64,000 bases of DNA, taken from the NCBI GenBank assembly GCA_002897615.1, contig BDTX01000017.1:1-64000 (forward strand), in the 5' to 3' direction. The notes beneath the pieces are model-generated. The model made no database searches and was not told the DNA's origin. It worked only from the letters and a program-made list of their open reading frames with translations. Shown here piece by piece: positions 51,891 through 61,084 of the stretch; position 1 is the first letter of the stretch; every line of letters starts with the position of its first letter. The DNA comes from a bacterium BMS3Bbin14 (GTDB lineage Bacteria; Desulfobacterota; Desulfobulbia; Desulfobulbales; Desulfobulbaceae). Position numbers and translations under genes: made by a program.

Positions 51891-52201
51891 TGCCGGCTCC
51901 TCTTGGGCATGTCGGGGACCCTGCCGGGAGCGGCCAGGCCGAGACGATAGTGCCAGTAATGCCAGGAACGTTCGGAGAACTGCCCGGCTTCCGCGTTGAT
52001 AATGACCCGGCGCAGACTCTTCTCTCCCACCATGGCAACAAGGCGTTGCACGTCATCATAGTTGCCGATATCCATGACCTGGGCGATAATACGTTCAGGC
52101 TGCCGTGTTGCCTCCTGCGGCGTTTTCCACCAAATGTGCTTGTGGGCCAGTGCTGCCAGCAACTGGATATCATAGTTTTCTGTACCGGTTGCTCTGTTCA
52201 T
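51887..52201 (-). CDS. DUF6922-like antitoxin-type protein, partner lost
   Basis: A 104-residue protein: LLAALAHKHIWWKTPQEA, ERIIAQVMDIGNYDDVQRL and SERSWHYWHYRLGLA fit the small helical family commonly encoded 4 bp upstream of AbiEii-type nucleotidyltransferase toxins. It has the expected length and an ATGA overlap with the toxin stub. The start ATG is at 52201. With the toxin truncated it is an orphan, either neutralising a related toxin elsewhere or decaying. Confidence 0.65.
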   Translation of the reverse strand: MNRATGTENYDIQLLAALAHKHIWWKTPQEATRQPERIIAQVMDIGNYDDVQRLVAMVGEKSLRRVIINAEAGQFSERSWHYWHYRLGLAAPGRVPDMPKRSRQ

Positions 52202-52229
52202 ATTGTCATTATCGCGCCGACGGCATGGT

Positions 52230-54161
52230 TTAATTCCTGTCCGCCAACCTGTCCCGGACGCTGGGAAAAAGACTCATGTCAGTGTGCGGCAGAAAAAGGG
52301 CGGCCATGTAGTGGCTCATGAACTCGGGATTTTCGGAAAGCTCCATGTTGGTAATGAGCTGCCGCACCTGGACCCGTTCACGAAAGCGCCTGACATCGGA
52401 GAGGCTGATCTGGCAGCCGAGCAAAGAGCCATTGCCGAGGTAATAGAACTGTTCCCGGTCCATATCGGGGAGCAGGCCGATGCGAATGGCCTGCTCCAGG
52501 TCGATGAAAGCGCCGAAATTTCCGGCCAGAATCACCCGCTCCAGGTCGGCGAAGGTGAGACCTACCGATTCCAGCAGGGTCTGGTAGCCGGCATACATCG
52601 CCCCCTTGGCCCGCATCATGTTGTCGATGTCCACCTCGGTGATCACAATGTCCTCCCCGATCAGGGAGTCCTGGCTCCAGGCCAGGACATACTCCCAGCC
52701 GTCGCGGCCATCGCGGATCCGGGGCTGATCAAGGTTGCGGTTGAACTTGCCCTGCTGATCGATGACTCCGGAGTCCAGCAGTTCGGCGACAACCGAAATC
52801 AGGCCCGACCCGCAGATGCCGCTGGGCTTGATCCGGCCGATGGTGATCAGCATGGGGTCGTAGGTTACCGGGTGAATGTAAAAGTTCTCGATCGCCCCGT
52901 TGGCGGCCCGCATGCCGTACTTGATGCCGCCCCCCTCAAAGGCCGGCCCGGCGGAACAGGCCGCCGACACCATCCAGTCCTTGTTGCCCACGACAATCTC
53001 GCCGTTGGTGCCGATGTCAATAAACAGGGTCACCAGCTCGGACTTGGCTATCTGGGCAGCATGAACACCGGCAACAATATCGCCGCCCACATAGGAAGAA
53101 ATACAGGGATAGAGGAAGAGACGGACGCTGGGGTGGGCCTGGATGCCGAGGCCGGCCGCCTTGGTCAGCGGGAACTGGCTGACACTGGGCACGTAAGGCG
53201 ATTCGCGGATATATTTCGGATCCAGACCGAGCAACAGGTGTGACATGACCGTGTTGCCGGAGGCCATGATATAGCTGATATCGGCCGGGCTGATAATCAT
53301 GGTCCGGCAGATGTCCTCTATAATGGCGTTAATCGTGGCAACCACCTTGTTCTGCAGCGTTCTGAGGCCGCCGGGCCTGCCGGCGTAAATGATCCGGGAA
53401 ATAACGTCTTCGCCATACCGGATCTGGGCGTTATAGGCCGAGGCTTCGGCGATAACCTTGCCGCTGTTCAAGTCAATGAGTACGCCGCTGCAGGTGGTGG
53501 TGCCGATGTCCACGGCCAGCCCGTAAAGACGGGCCGTGGTGTCCCCGGCCTCCACGTCGATGATCCGGTCCGGCTCTTCCTGTCTCCGTCCGTGCAGGAG
53601 CAGCAAGGTGATTTTCCAATCCGATTCGCGCAGAACCGCGGGCAGGACCTTGATCAGTTCCGGGTGATCGTAAGAGGGTTCCAGGCTGTCCGGCATGACC
53701 GCCCTCAGACCGCGCATGACCCGCTGCATGTCGGAAATATTATCCTCCAGCGTCGGTGGATCAAGTTCCAGGTAGAGTTTGGTCACCGGCGGATCCACGT
53801 TCCACCGGCCGGTCAACGTCTCCAGGGAACGGGCGGAAATGGTGCGGGTGGTCTTGGGTTTGCGCTTCAGCGCCTTGCCGCCCGCCGTGGTTTTATCCGG
53901 CACGGTCACCACCAGGTCGGATGATACGGTGGTCTGGCAGGCCAGCCTCAGGCCCTGGTTCCAGTCTTCCTGCCGCAGGTTGGCCTTGCCCGAGCTGACC
54001 TCGCCCTTGTCGATGCGGACCTTGCATTTGCCGCACACGCCGTCACCACCGCAAAAAGCATGAATATAAACGCCGGCCGCGGCGGCAGCGCTCAGTAAAT
54101 TCTCGCCCTTGTCTACGGTAACGGTTATATTATCCGGTTGAAACCGGACCGTATGTTTCAT
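52230..54161 (-). CDS. ASKHA-domain/2Fe-2S reductive activator (RACE/RamA-like)
   Basis: A 643-residue protein. N-terminal plant-type ferredoxin domain (residues about 1-90): CGGDGVCGKCKVRI and RLACQT supply the C-x5-C-x2-C...C ligands. The remainder is the DUF4445/ASKHA ATPase region: GLAVDIGTTTCSGVLIDL, TLFIDIGTNGEIVVG, GNFGAFIDLEQAIRIGLLPD. Such proteins reductively reactivate corrinoid proteins of methyltransferase systems at the cost of ATP. No corrinoid methyltransferase is in the window. The ATG at 54161 is chosen, GGAG 7 nt upstream; a longer frame to 54278 lacks support. It is divergent from prmA. Confidence 0.9.
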   Translation of the reverse strand: MKHTVRFQPDNITVTVDKGENLLSAAAAAGVYIHAFCGGDGVCGKCKVRIDKGEVSSGKANLRQEDWNQGLRLACQTTVSSDLVVTVPDKTTAGGKALKRKPKTTRTISARSLETLTGRWNVDPPVTKLYLELDPPTLEDNISDMQRVMRGLRAVMPDSLEPSYDHPELIKVLPAVLRESDWKITLLLLHGRRQEEPDRIIDVEAGDTTARLYGLAVDIGTTTCSGVLIDLNSGKVIAEASAYNAQIRYGEDVISRIIYAGRPGGLRTLQNKVVATINAIIEDICRTMIISPADISYIMASGNTVMSHLLLGLDPKYIRESPYVPSVSQFPLTKAAGLGIQAHPSVRLFLYPCISSYVGGDIVAGVHAAQIAKSELVTLFIDIGTNGEIVVGNKDWMVSAACSAGPAFEGGGIKYGMRAANGAIENFYIHPVTYDPMLITIGRIKPSGICGSGLISVVAELLDSGVIDQQGKFNRNLDQPRIRDGRDGWEYVLAWSQDSLIGEDIVITEVDIDNMMRAKGAMYAGYQTLLESVGLTFADLERVILAGNFGAFIDLEQAIRIGLLPDMDREQFYYLGNGSLLGCQISLSDVRRFRERVQVRQLITNMELSENPEFMSHYMAALFLPHTDMSLFPSVRDRLADRN

Positions 54162-54310
54162 ATCAAACTCCGGAAGATGGATTGGACCTGCATAGGTTTT
54201 TATATTCAACAACCACTGTCTGTCCGGGAGATCGGGCAAAAAGACCATTTCCGGATGGACACTGACAATTGTTAGCATATAACCGTTGTAAATTCAACGA
54301 GGTGGTGATT

Positions 54311-55231
54311 ATGAAGGAGATAAAACCAGGGCGGCAATGGCTTAAAGTAACGATTGCCTGCCCGGAAAAAATTGTCGAGCCGGTCTCGGACCTGATCTGG
54401 GTCTTGACCGGAGTCGGCGTGGAGATCAAACCTGTCTCGGCGACAAAGACCAAAGAAATCAGCGGTTTTTTCGCCATTGAAGCCGACGGACCGAGCGGAT
54501 CGGCTGCGGCCGTGCCGGATCATCTCGCGGACGAACTGGAAAAATTGTTCACCCTCTACACCCTCACCCCGCCCCGGCCGACAACGGAAATCATTAATGA
54601 CCAGGACTGGTCGACAAGCTGGAAGCAGTTTTTTACCCCTTTCGAGATTGTGCCGGGCCTGGTGATCAAGCCGTCCTGGGAAAATTATATCCCCGACCGG
54701 GGGCAGCGGGTCCTGGAGATGGATCCGGGCCGGGCGTTCGGCACGGGGCAGCACGCGTCAACAAAACTGGCCCTGTCGTTTGTTGCCTCCTGTTTTCAGA
54801 GTAACGAGGGCCGGCCCGAAACCGTGCTCGACGTGGGGACCGGAACCGCTATCCTTGCCATGTCGGCGGCGGTTTTCGGGGCGGACCGGATTATGGCCAT
54901 TGACAATGATCCGGATGCGGTGACTGCCGCCAAGCACAACGTGATGGCCAACTGTCTTGACTGGAACGTGGGCGTCACCGCTACCCCTCTTGCCGATATT
55001 CCGGGAACATACGACCTGATCTGTGCCAATATTGTCCATGATGTTCTGGTCGGCATGGCGCCGGAATTGAAGCGTCTGTTGGCGCCGGCCGGCCGAATTG
55101 TCCTGGCCGGTATCCTGCGCGGCCCCCAGGAAAAAAACATCGGCCGGGTTTATGGGGAACATGGCCTGCGCCTGGTTCGCAGCGAACACGAGGATGAGTG
55201 GGCGGCCCTGTTGTTTGAGGGTGAAAATTGA
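54311..55231 (+). CDS. prmA: Ribosomal protein L11 methyltransferase PrmA
   Basis: A 306-residue protein: an N-terminal substrate-recognition domain, then the methyltransferase core with FGTGQHASTKLAL, LDVGTGTAILAMSAAVFG (SAM loop), AIDNDPDAV and CANIVHDVLV. It trimethylates ribosomal protein L11; the family also includes other protein-lysine methyltransferases. The ATG at 54311 follows GAGGTG by 6 nt, which decides the start over an in-frame upstream codon at 54269. Confidence 0.9.
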   Translation: MKEIKPGRQWLKVTIACPEKIVEPVSDLIWVLTGVGVEIKPVSATKTKEISGFFAIEADGPSGSAAAVPDHLADELEKLFTLYTLTPPRPTTEIINDQDWSTSWKQFFTPFEIVPGLVIKPSWENYIPDRGQRVLEMDPGRAFGTGQHASTKLALSFVASCFQSNEGRPETVLDVGTGTAILAMSAAVFGADRIMAIDNDPDAVTAAKHNVMANCLDWNVGVTATPLADIPGTYDLICANIVHDVLVGMAPELKRLLAPAGRIVLAGILRGPQEKNIGRVYGEHGLRLVRSEHEDEWAALLFEGEN

Positions 55232-55283
55232 TCCGTATCGGCCGGTTTGTAACCTGAAACCGTGACCAAACAAGGAGCGCACC

Positions 55284-57530
55284 ATGGATAAGCAGAGCCC
55301 GAAAATTTTGTTTCTCGGCTCCAACGTGACCATTTACAATATGCCCGTCAAGGCGGTCAGCCTCCTTGACGAGGGGAGCCTGCCCGCTTACGGCTACAAT
55401 CCCGGTGACGATATCGACCTGCTGGCCGGACGGATATCCATTGAAAATGGACGGTTGGAACAGTGCCTGACCTGGCTGGCCTCCTATCTTGCCGATTCCG
55501 AACTCACCCCCAGGCTGCACACCCTGACCTATGGTCCGGAGAAGCAGGTCTATCAAATTTTTCGCAAGCGCAAAGGTTTGGCAAGGCAAAACACAGAGCA
55601 CGGCTGGTTCATGGTCAAACAGATCCTGCCGGCCGAGGGACGGGGCAGCACCGCGGCGCCCTTTGTCATTTCCGACAACGATCCCCGGACTATCAGTAAT
55701 AACAACGGCATGCTGTTGATCGACGACTCCGGGGTGCCGCCGCAGGTCTGTGATGATGTTGTCAAACTGAACCCGGGCCTCTGGTGTATTGCCATGGGCA
55801 TTTCCGTGGCGCACTGGCAGCAATGGGCCGACAAGCTGGGTGAAAACTTCACCCTGTTCTGCCGCCTCGCCGACCTGGAAACCACCCGCATGGAGATGGA
55901 TGCATCGGTCAGCTGGGAAACCATCGTGGCCATGTGCCTCCGGGCTCTGCGCACCGAGGAGGTAGGGCTCTGGGACGAACACGGTGGCCGCTTCCGCTGC
56001 CATATCATCGTCGAGATGTTTCCCCACGGTCTGCTCTATGTTGGACCGGACAGCACTTTCTTCCGCTACCGCAAGGGCTGTCTCCCGGAAAAAAGTTCAG
56101 CCCGGCACAAGGGATCGGTGCCCTGCTACGACACCTTGGTCACCTCCATGCTGGCCATGAATACCATGCGCCGGGGAGGGTTCGGGTTCAGCCGCAACTT
56201 CTTTTTTGATTTTTCGAAACGGGTACTCCTGAATTGGCAGGTACTCTACGAGCACGGATATTATTTCAACGATGGCCTGGAATTTCCCCGCCTTGATTTT
56301 TCCCCCACTTATCCCAACGGTCTGCCCTGCTCCTTTATCGACAACGTGCCGGACCCCACCTTTATTGAGCTGCCCACATTGTCCCCTAATTTTGACGCGA
56401 CCCTGGCCCTGGTGGCCAGCCAGATGTGGAACAGTGAAAAGAAAAAAGCACTGCGCACCTTTTTCAGTCCCGGACAAAAGAAAAAATCCGGCTCCGGCAA
56501 CCACGGCTGCGCAGAGATCATCGTTTCGGTGCTGCATTATCTGAAGGAAGAGGTTAACCGGGGCAAGGGGTTCGATCCCTTGCCCGTCTTCCAGATCGGC
56601 CACCTGCGCTCCACGGATCCGGCGGAAATCGATCCGGTTATTACCCTGCATAATGTCATGGACTCGTACGTTTCCCGGAAAAATGTTCTTAGACCCCTGT
56701 GTATCGGCGTGTTCGGCCCGCCTGGTTCCGGGAAATCCTTTGCGGTCAAGCAGGTGGCCAATGTCATTTCCAGGAAGTTCGAGGGAGATCCCTTTAATTT
56801 TTTTGAATTTAACCTGACCCAGTTTGCCGAACCGGACGAAATCAACTCGGCCATAGATCCGATCAGGGCGTCGGTGGCCCAGGGCAAGATCCCCATCGCC
56901 TTCTGGGACGAGTTCGACTGCCGCTATGATCAGCATGAATTCGGCTATCTGCGTTATTTTCTTCCGGCCATGCAGGACGGCGTTACCTATGTCCACGGTA
57001 TCCCGTACCACATCGGCCGGGCCATTTTTGTCTTTGCCGGCGGAGTCAAGTCCAGCTATGAAGGCATGGAGGAGCTGTTGTGCCATGACGACCCCCGGGA
57101 AGCGCAGATGGTCCAAACGCTCAAGATCCCCGACTTTATGAGCCGGCTCCGGGTGGTGCTGGATATTGACGGAATCGAGATCGACGATGCCCTGCTGCGG
57201 GATGCGGTCTCGCCGGCCGAGCTTGAAGAACTGCGCCGCATCCTGCTCAAGCGGGCCTTTATCATTGCCCACCAGATGCAGACCCACTGGAAATCGGCGG
57301 CCCGCAAGACATCAGGCCTGCTGCTCCGGCTTCTCCTGGCCAAGTATAAATTCGGCGCCCGTTCCATCGAGGCGGTTATCGAGGCCAGCCGGGCCGCCGA
57401 TCGCCTGGTTTACGGATTGCCCGAGCTGATTGCGCCTTCCGCCGCCCGGATTCATGCCCAGTGGCGGGTGGAGCTGGAACGGAAAATCGACCGGGTCCGC
57501 AAGGTTAAGGGGCTGCGCGCGGTCTGGTAA
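55284..57530 (+). CDS. AAA+ ATPase with an unassigned N-terminal domain
   Basis: A 748-residue protein I do not recognise as a named family. The P-loop GVFGPPGSGKSFAV lies near residue 475 and the Walker B IPIAFWDEFD near 540, followed by a sensor-like IFVFAGGVKSS and a helical C-terminal region rich in basic residues. The first 290 residues (ISDNDPRTISNNNGMLLIDD, HIIVEMFPHGLLYVGPD) loosely recall a PfkB-type kinase layout without clear catalytic residues. No signal peptide or transmembrane helix. The ATG at 55284 follows AAGGAGCGCACC. It is monocistronic; a family B element follows two bp after the stop. Confidence 0.7.
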   Translation: MDKQSPKILFLGSNVTIYNMPVKAVSLLDEGSLPAYGYNPGDDIDLLAGRISIENGRLEQCLTWLASYLADSELTPRLHTLTYGPEKQVYQIFRKRKGLARQNTEHGWFMVKQILPAEGRGSTAAPFVISDNDPRTISNNNGMLLIDDSGVPPQVCDDVVKLNPGLWCIAMGISVAHWQQWADKLGENFTLFCRLADLETTRMEMDASVSWETIVAMCLRALRTEEVGLWDEHGGRFRCHIIVEMFPHGLLYVGPDSTFFRYRKGCLPEKSSARHKGSVPCYDTLVTSMLAMNTMRRGGFGFSRNFFFDFSKRVLLNWQVLYEHGYYFNDGLEFPRLDFSPTYPNGLPCSFIDNVPDPTFIELPTLSPNFDATLALVASQMWNSEKKKALRTFFSPGQKKKSGSGNHGCAEIIVSVLHYLKEEVNRGKGFDPLPVFQIGHLRSTDPAEIDPVITLHNVMDSYVSRKNVLRPLCIGVFGPPGSGKSFAVKQVANVISRKFEGDPFNFFEFNLTQFAEPDEINSAIDPIRASVAQGKIPIAFWDEFDCRYDQHEFGYLRYFLPAMQDGVTYVHGIPYHIGRAIFVFAGGVKSSYEGMEELLCHDDPREAQMVQTLKIPDFMSRLRVVLDIDGIEIDDALLRDAVSPAELEELRRILLKRAFIIAHQMQTHWKSAARKTSGLLLRLLLAKYKFGARSIEAVIEASRAADRLVYGLPELIAPSAARIHAQWRVELERKIDRVRKVKGLRAVW

Positions 57531-57532
57531 GG

Positions 57533-57671
57533 TAACTATCCAGCTGTACTCCATCTTCGGGCGATCAGGCCGCCTCACATAGACATACTATGGATTCGTT
57601 GTCCTGCTTACCCAAATATGGAGCACATCTGAATAGTTACCCAGACCGAGGTTATGGCAGGTTTTCGCTTT
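57533..57671 (+). repeat. Family B element downstream of the AAA+ gene
   Basis: TAACTATCCAGCTGTACTCC, then CATCTTCGGGCGATCAGG, to CCGAGGTTATGGCAGG matches the ftsA-ftsZ copy over nearly its full length. The right end diverges after TTTTCGCTTT, and no flanking duplication is obvious. It begins directly after the preceding stop codon. Confidence 0.8.
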
Positions 57672-57722
57672 GGTTACGCGGATGTTTGATCCCGGCGGTT
57701 ATTTTGTCTAAGTCGGGACAGG

Positions 57723-58214
57723 TTATTGGCAGCGCAGAAAGGCCACATGCATGACAAGGGGATAATCGTATCGTACGGTATTGTTATTCCATTGATTGTA
57801 ACCAAAATCGACCCATTTTCCCTGCTGTTCCCACTCCTCAAAACCATACTGCCAGCCCAGCCAGTTGCTGATCGGATAGGCCTTCTCCGGCCCGTAATAG
57901 TGGAACGTCAGGGCGTCGCCTTCTTTGCTCCGGCGGCTCCGGCCGATCAGCACCATATTGGCGCCCCGGGCCTTCGCCTCTTTGACAACGGCCTGATCGA
58001 TATCCCCGCCCGAGAATCCGGCGGGAGTGACCATGAGCGCCTGGGCAAAGACCAGGCATGAAGACGGGACCTGGCTTGCCTGAAAAGCCGCCTGCACCTG
58101 GTTGGTAGGCGGATAGGTCACACCTTTATACATCGTTTGATCGTGACTGCCGCAGGCGGCCAGCAGAAAACAAGCCGGCAACAGCAAGGCGAGTGTTCGT
58201 CCATAATTCCGCAT
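57723..58214 (-). CDS. Predicted lipoprotein of unknown function
   Basis: A 163-residue exported protein with a lipoprotein signal: basic start, hydrophobic LALLLPACFLLAAC, lipobox LAAC with the acceptor Cys at about residue 21. The mature part has GGDIDQAVVKEAKARGANMV, a pattern seen in small outer-membrane lipoproteins of the DUF4156/RcsF kind, and then an aromatic, Asn-rich tail (YGFEEWEQQGKWVDFGYNQW). Function unknown. The start is ATG at 58214. Alone on its strand between repeats. Confidence 0.75.
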   Translation of the reverse strand: MRNYGRTLALLLPACFLLAACGSHDQTMYKGVTYPPTNQVQAAFQASQVPSSCLVFAQALMVTPAGFSGGDIDQAVVKEAKARGANMVLIGRSRRSKEGDALTFHYYGPEKAYPISNWLGWQYGFEEWEQQGKWVDFGYNQWNNNTVRYDYPLVMHVAFLRCQ

Positions 58215-58523
58215 AATATCAGTCTCCGGATTATCGGTTTTTTGGCAGCGCTGTCAGTCAGGAACAGGTATATAAAAGACCTGAACGTCAAGATCAACAG
58301 TGCGCTAGAAAAGCAAAGCTGTCGGTTTCTACGAATAGTCTCCGGCAAAGAGTAGAAAAACAGGACAACAAAAAGAATGCAAGGGGAAAATCGGCAGCCG
58401 AACACCGCCGCCCCCTGACACCCGTTATGAGAGGCGCGCAAGGAGTTCCATGCCTGCCTGATCAGGATGGATTTGACCGCCGGGCGGCGGCATGATAAAA
58501 CGATAGCCAGGCCGATACATTTT

Positions 58524-58744
58524 CTTAAATCCGTGAGCGTTCGAGAATGTGGTGCAGATGCAAGGCGGCAACGAGGTTGATTATCCTGGTGTGATATCAA
58601 CAAGTTGCCAACGCAGCAGCTGCGCCGTTATCGGGCGGACCGCAGTCCGGCGCGGTGAAGAGTATAAAATGCATTTATTCGTCAATAATGCAATAAATTC
58701 CACATATTGACTGGAATCTTACCTCAAGCCGTCACGGATTCAGG
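58524..58744 (+). mobile_element. Family A element with 10-bp flanking duplication
   Basis: 221 bp, from CTTAAATCCGTGAG to CACGGATTCAGG. GATACATTTT occurs at both 58514-58523 and 58745-58754, longer than the 5 bp seen at other copies. The 765 bp from 58215 to 58979 otherwise shows no gene I can support. Confidence 0.88.
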
Positions 58745-58979
58745 GATACATTTTACCAAGCCGGTGTCGGTTCGGAAATGAGGATTTTTTTGTTAGAGGT
58801 CAGGTAAGCGGCCAGTGGGAAACTCCGAGGCCGGCGGAAAAAATAACCGCAGGTATGCAAGTGATATCCCGAAGATTATTTTTTGAGTATAATACCGGGG
58901 CCGGCCAGGTAAGCAAGCCTGCGAGACTGCGAAAAGACCATTGCCGGATGGGCACAACCTAGAGGAACGGATCCAAGTC

Positions 58980-60008
58980 ATGCTCATCAATCTTGCCGCG
59001 CTGGTGGTGATTGTTGCCGGGATCATGGCGGCAAAATCGCTCATTATCCCCTTGCTCCTGGCCGTCTTCCTGGCCGTCATCTGCGCGCCGCCGCTGTACT
59101 GGCTGCGGACTAAAGGGATCCCGCCGTTTCTCTCAATCATCATCCTGGTCGCGGGCCTGATCGTTCTCGAAACCGGAGTGGCCACCCTGGTCGGCTCCTC
59201 GATCACCGATTTCTCAAAAAGCCTGCCGCTGTATCAGTCACGTCTGCAAACCATGCTGGCCGGAGTCATTGCCTGGCTGGGAACTCATGGGATCAAGGTG
59301 ACCGATCAGACCCTCGTTGACCAGTTCGACCCGGGAAAGATCATGAACATGGTCGCCAACACCCTCAATACCATGGGCGGTTTGTTGACCAATACCTTTA
59401 TGATTACCCTGACCTTTGTCTTCATCCTGTTTGAAGCGGCCGGTTTCCCGGACAAACTGCGGGCCATGGCCGGCAAGCGCGATGCGGACCTGGAAGAGTA
59501 TGCCGAAATCACCAAAGGCGTCAACCGGTACATGGTCCTTAAAACCATGACCAGCCTCATGACCGGGGTGCTGGTTACCGTGGCCCTGAAAATTATCGGC
59601 GTTGACTTTGCCGTGATGTGGGGCCTGGTGGCCTTCTTCCTTAATTTTATTCCCACCATCGGCTCTATTATTGCGGCCGTACCGGCAGTGCTGCTTGCCC
59701 TCGTCCAGATCGGGACCGGTGCGGCCGCCGCAACCGCGGCCTGCTACCTGGTGATTAACATGGTCATCGGTAATATTGTGGAACCAAAAATCATGGGCTC
59801 CGGGATCGGCCTGTCCCCCCTGGTCATTTTTGTTTCTATGGCCTTCTGGGGCTGGGTCCTGGGGCCGGTCGGCATGCTTCTATCAGTCCCGCTGACCATG
59901 ACTCTCAAAATTATCCTGGCCGGTAACGAGAACACCCGCCGACTGGCCCTGCTGCTCGGCTCAAATAATGAGGCCCGGGCCGCTCTCCGCGAGCAGTCGA
60001 GGGCATGA
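58980..60008 (+). CDS. AI-2E/TqsA-family membrane permease
   Basis: A 342-residue polytopic protein from this start: about seven or eight hydrophobic segments, two at the N-terminus (LINLAALVVIVAGIMAAKS, IPLLLAVFLAVICAPP), a soluble stretch (about 70-130), and the signature C-terminal region (LVAFFLNFIPTIGSIIAAVP, EPKIMGSGIGLSPLVIFVS, GPVGMLLSVPL) of the PF01594 family. Members export autoinducer-2 or act as ion antiporters; the substrate is unknown here. The ATG at 58980 begins MLINLAA; a TTG at 58941 adds 13 residues and is near a better GAGG, so the start is uncertain. Confidence 0.85.
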   Translation: MLINLAALVVIVAGIMAAKSLIIPLLLAVFLAVICAPPLYWLRTKGIPPFLSIIILVAGLIVLETGVATLVGSSITDFSKSLPLYQSRLQTMLAGVIAWLGTHGIKVTDQTLVDQFDPGKIMNMVANTLNTMGGLLTNTFMITLTFVFILFEAAGFPDKLRAMAGKRDADLEEYAEITKGVNRYMVLKTMTSLMTGVLVTVALKIIGVDFAVMWGLVAFFLNFIPTIGSIIAAVPAVLLALVQIGTGAAAATAACYLVINMVIGNIVEPKIMGSGIGLSPLVIFVSMAFWGWVLGPVGMLLSVPLTMTLKIILAGNENTRRLALLLGSNNEARAALREQSRA

Positions 60009-60054
60009 TGCCGTTTTTTGTTACGGCGCGAAACAAGAACAAGGGAGGTCGAAT

Positions 60055-60372
60055 ATGAAAAAAATTGAATTAGACAAGACCCGGGAGTTCAATCCCCTGG
60101 GCATGAAAAGTTTTGTTGTTCATGAGTCGGAATTTTTCAAAATCATCAACTTTAACCTCCATGCCGGTGTGCTGTTCCCTGTTCATTCCCATGACATTGA
60201 AGGCCAACTGAGCATCCTGGTTATCGAAGGCGAGGGTTTTTTTCTCGGTGATAACGACACCTCGATCCCGGCCCGGACCGGCGACATGCTGGTTGCCGAC
60301 ATCCGCGAACCGCATGGGGTCAAAGCCATAACCGATATGCGGATCGTCGTGACCATTGCCCCGCCGATCTGA
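60055..60372 (+). CDS. Small cupin-domain protein
   Basis: A 105-residue single-cupin protein. Motif 1 appears as FPVHSHDIEGQLSILVIEGEG with the metal-binding His pair and Glu/Gln; motif 2 as DMLVADIREPHGVKAI. A ligand or metal-binding role is expected; the reaction is unknown. The ATG at 60055 follows GGGAGG 7 nt upstream, whereas the in-frame extension upstream lacks a Shine-Dalgarno. The next gene starts 10 bp after its stop. Confidence 0.85.
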   Translation: MKKIELDKTREFNPLGMKSFVVHESEFFKIINFNLHAGVLFPVHSHDIEGQLSILVIEGEGFFLGDNDTSIPARTGDMLVADIREPHGVKAITDMRIVVTIAPPI

Positions 60373-60382
60373 GGTTTAAGTC

Positions 60383-61084
60383 GTGGGGAATTTTTTTTAC
60401 CGGGTCTCCCTGGCAATCCTGCCCCGCCTTTACGTGGGGGTGACCCGGCTGTGGTTTGCCACCTGTCGCTGTACCCTGCGCGGGGAGCGGCATTTCGAAG
60501 CCGCCCGCAAACAGGGGGCGGTAATCGTGCCGTTCTGGCATTACTCGATTCTCTACATCTTTCACCATGTGCGTGTACGGCGCTATCCCGCGGTGGTCCT
60601 GGTGAGCGCCAGCCGGGACGGCGAGTATATCGCCCGTATCGCCGGCCTGCTTGGGGTTGAAACTGTTCGCGGTTCGTCCAACCGCCAGGGCGTTCCGGCC
60701 TTGAAAAGGTTGCTCCGATATATACGTGACGGTCGTAATGTCGGCATTGTGGCCGACGGTTCACAGGGTCCGGCCCGCCGGGTCCAGCCGGGCGTCATTT
60801 TCCTGGCCTCGAGAACCGGAGCGCCTATTATGCCCATGGTCTGGGCGGCCGATCGATACAAGGCCTTCCGCAGTTGGGACCGGACGGTTCTGCCCCTGCC
60901 CTTTTGCCGGATTATCATGCGCTACGGTGAGCCGATGAATGTGCCGCCGCAACTGAAAGCCGAAGGCCTTGAGGAATTCCGGCTCCGGCTTGAAGGGCAG
61001 ATGAATGATCTCTATCACCAGGTGTGGGACGAATGCGGCAGGGTACGCCACGATCGGGGACGGGAAGCAGAGGAGGACAGATGA
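60383..61084 (+). CDS. DUF374 lysophospholipid acyltransferase-like protein
   Basis: A 233-residue membrane-associated protein. Motifs of the DUF374 branch of glycerolipid/lipid A acyltransferases: VPFWHYSIL (catalytic His), VSASRDGEYIARI, VRGSSNRQG, and VADGSQGPARRVQPG. Probably acylates a lysophospholipid or lipid A-related acceptor at the inner membrane. The start is GTG at 60383 with GAGG 8 nt upstream. Its stop overlaps the CbiA/DsrN gene by 4 bp. Confidence 0.85.
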   Translation: MGNFFYRVSLAILPRLYVGVTRLWFATCRCTLRGERHFEAARKQGAVIVPFWHYSILYIFHHVRVRRYPAVVLVSASRDGEYIARIAGLLGVETVRGSSNRQGVPALKRLLRYIRDGRNVGIVADGSQGPARRVQPGVIFLASRTGAPIMPMVWAADRYKAFRSWDRTVLPLPFCRIIMRYGEPMNVPPQLKAEGLEEFRLRLEGQMNDLYHQVWDECGRVRHDRGREAEEDR

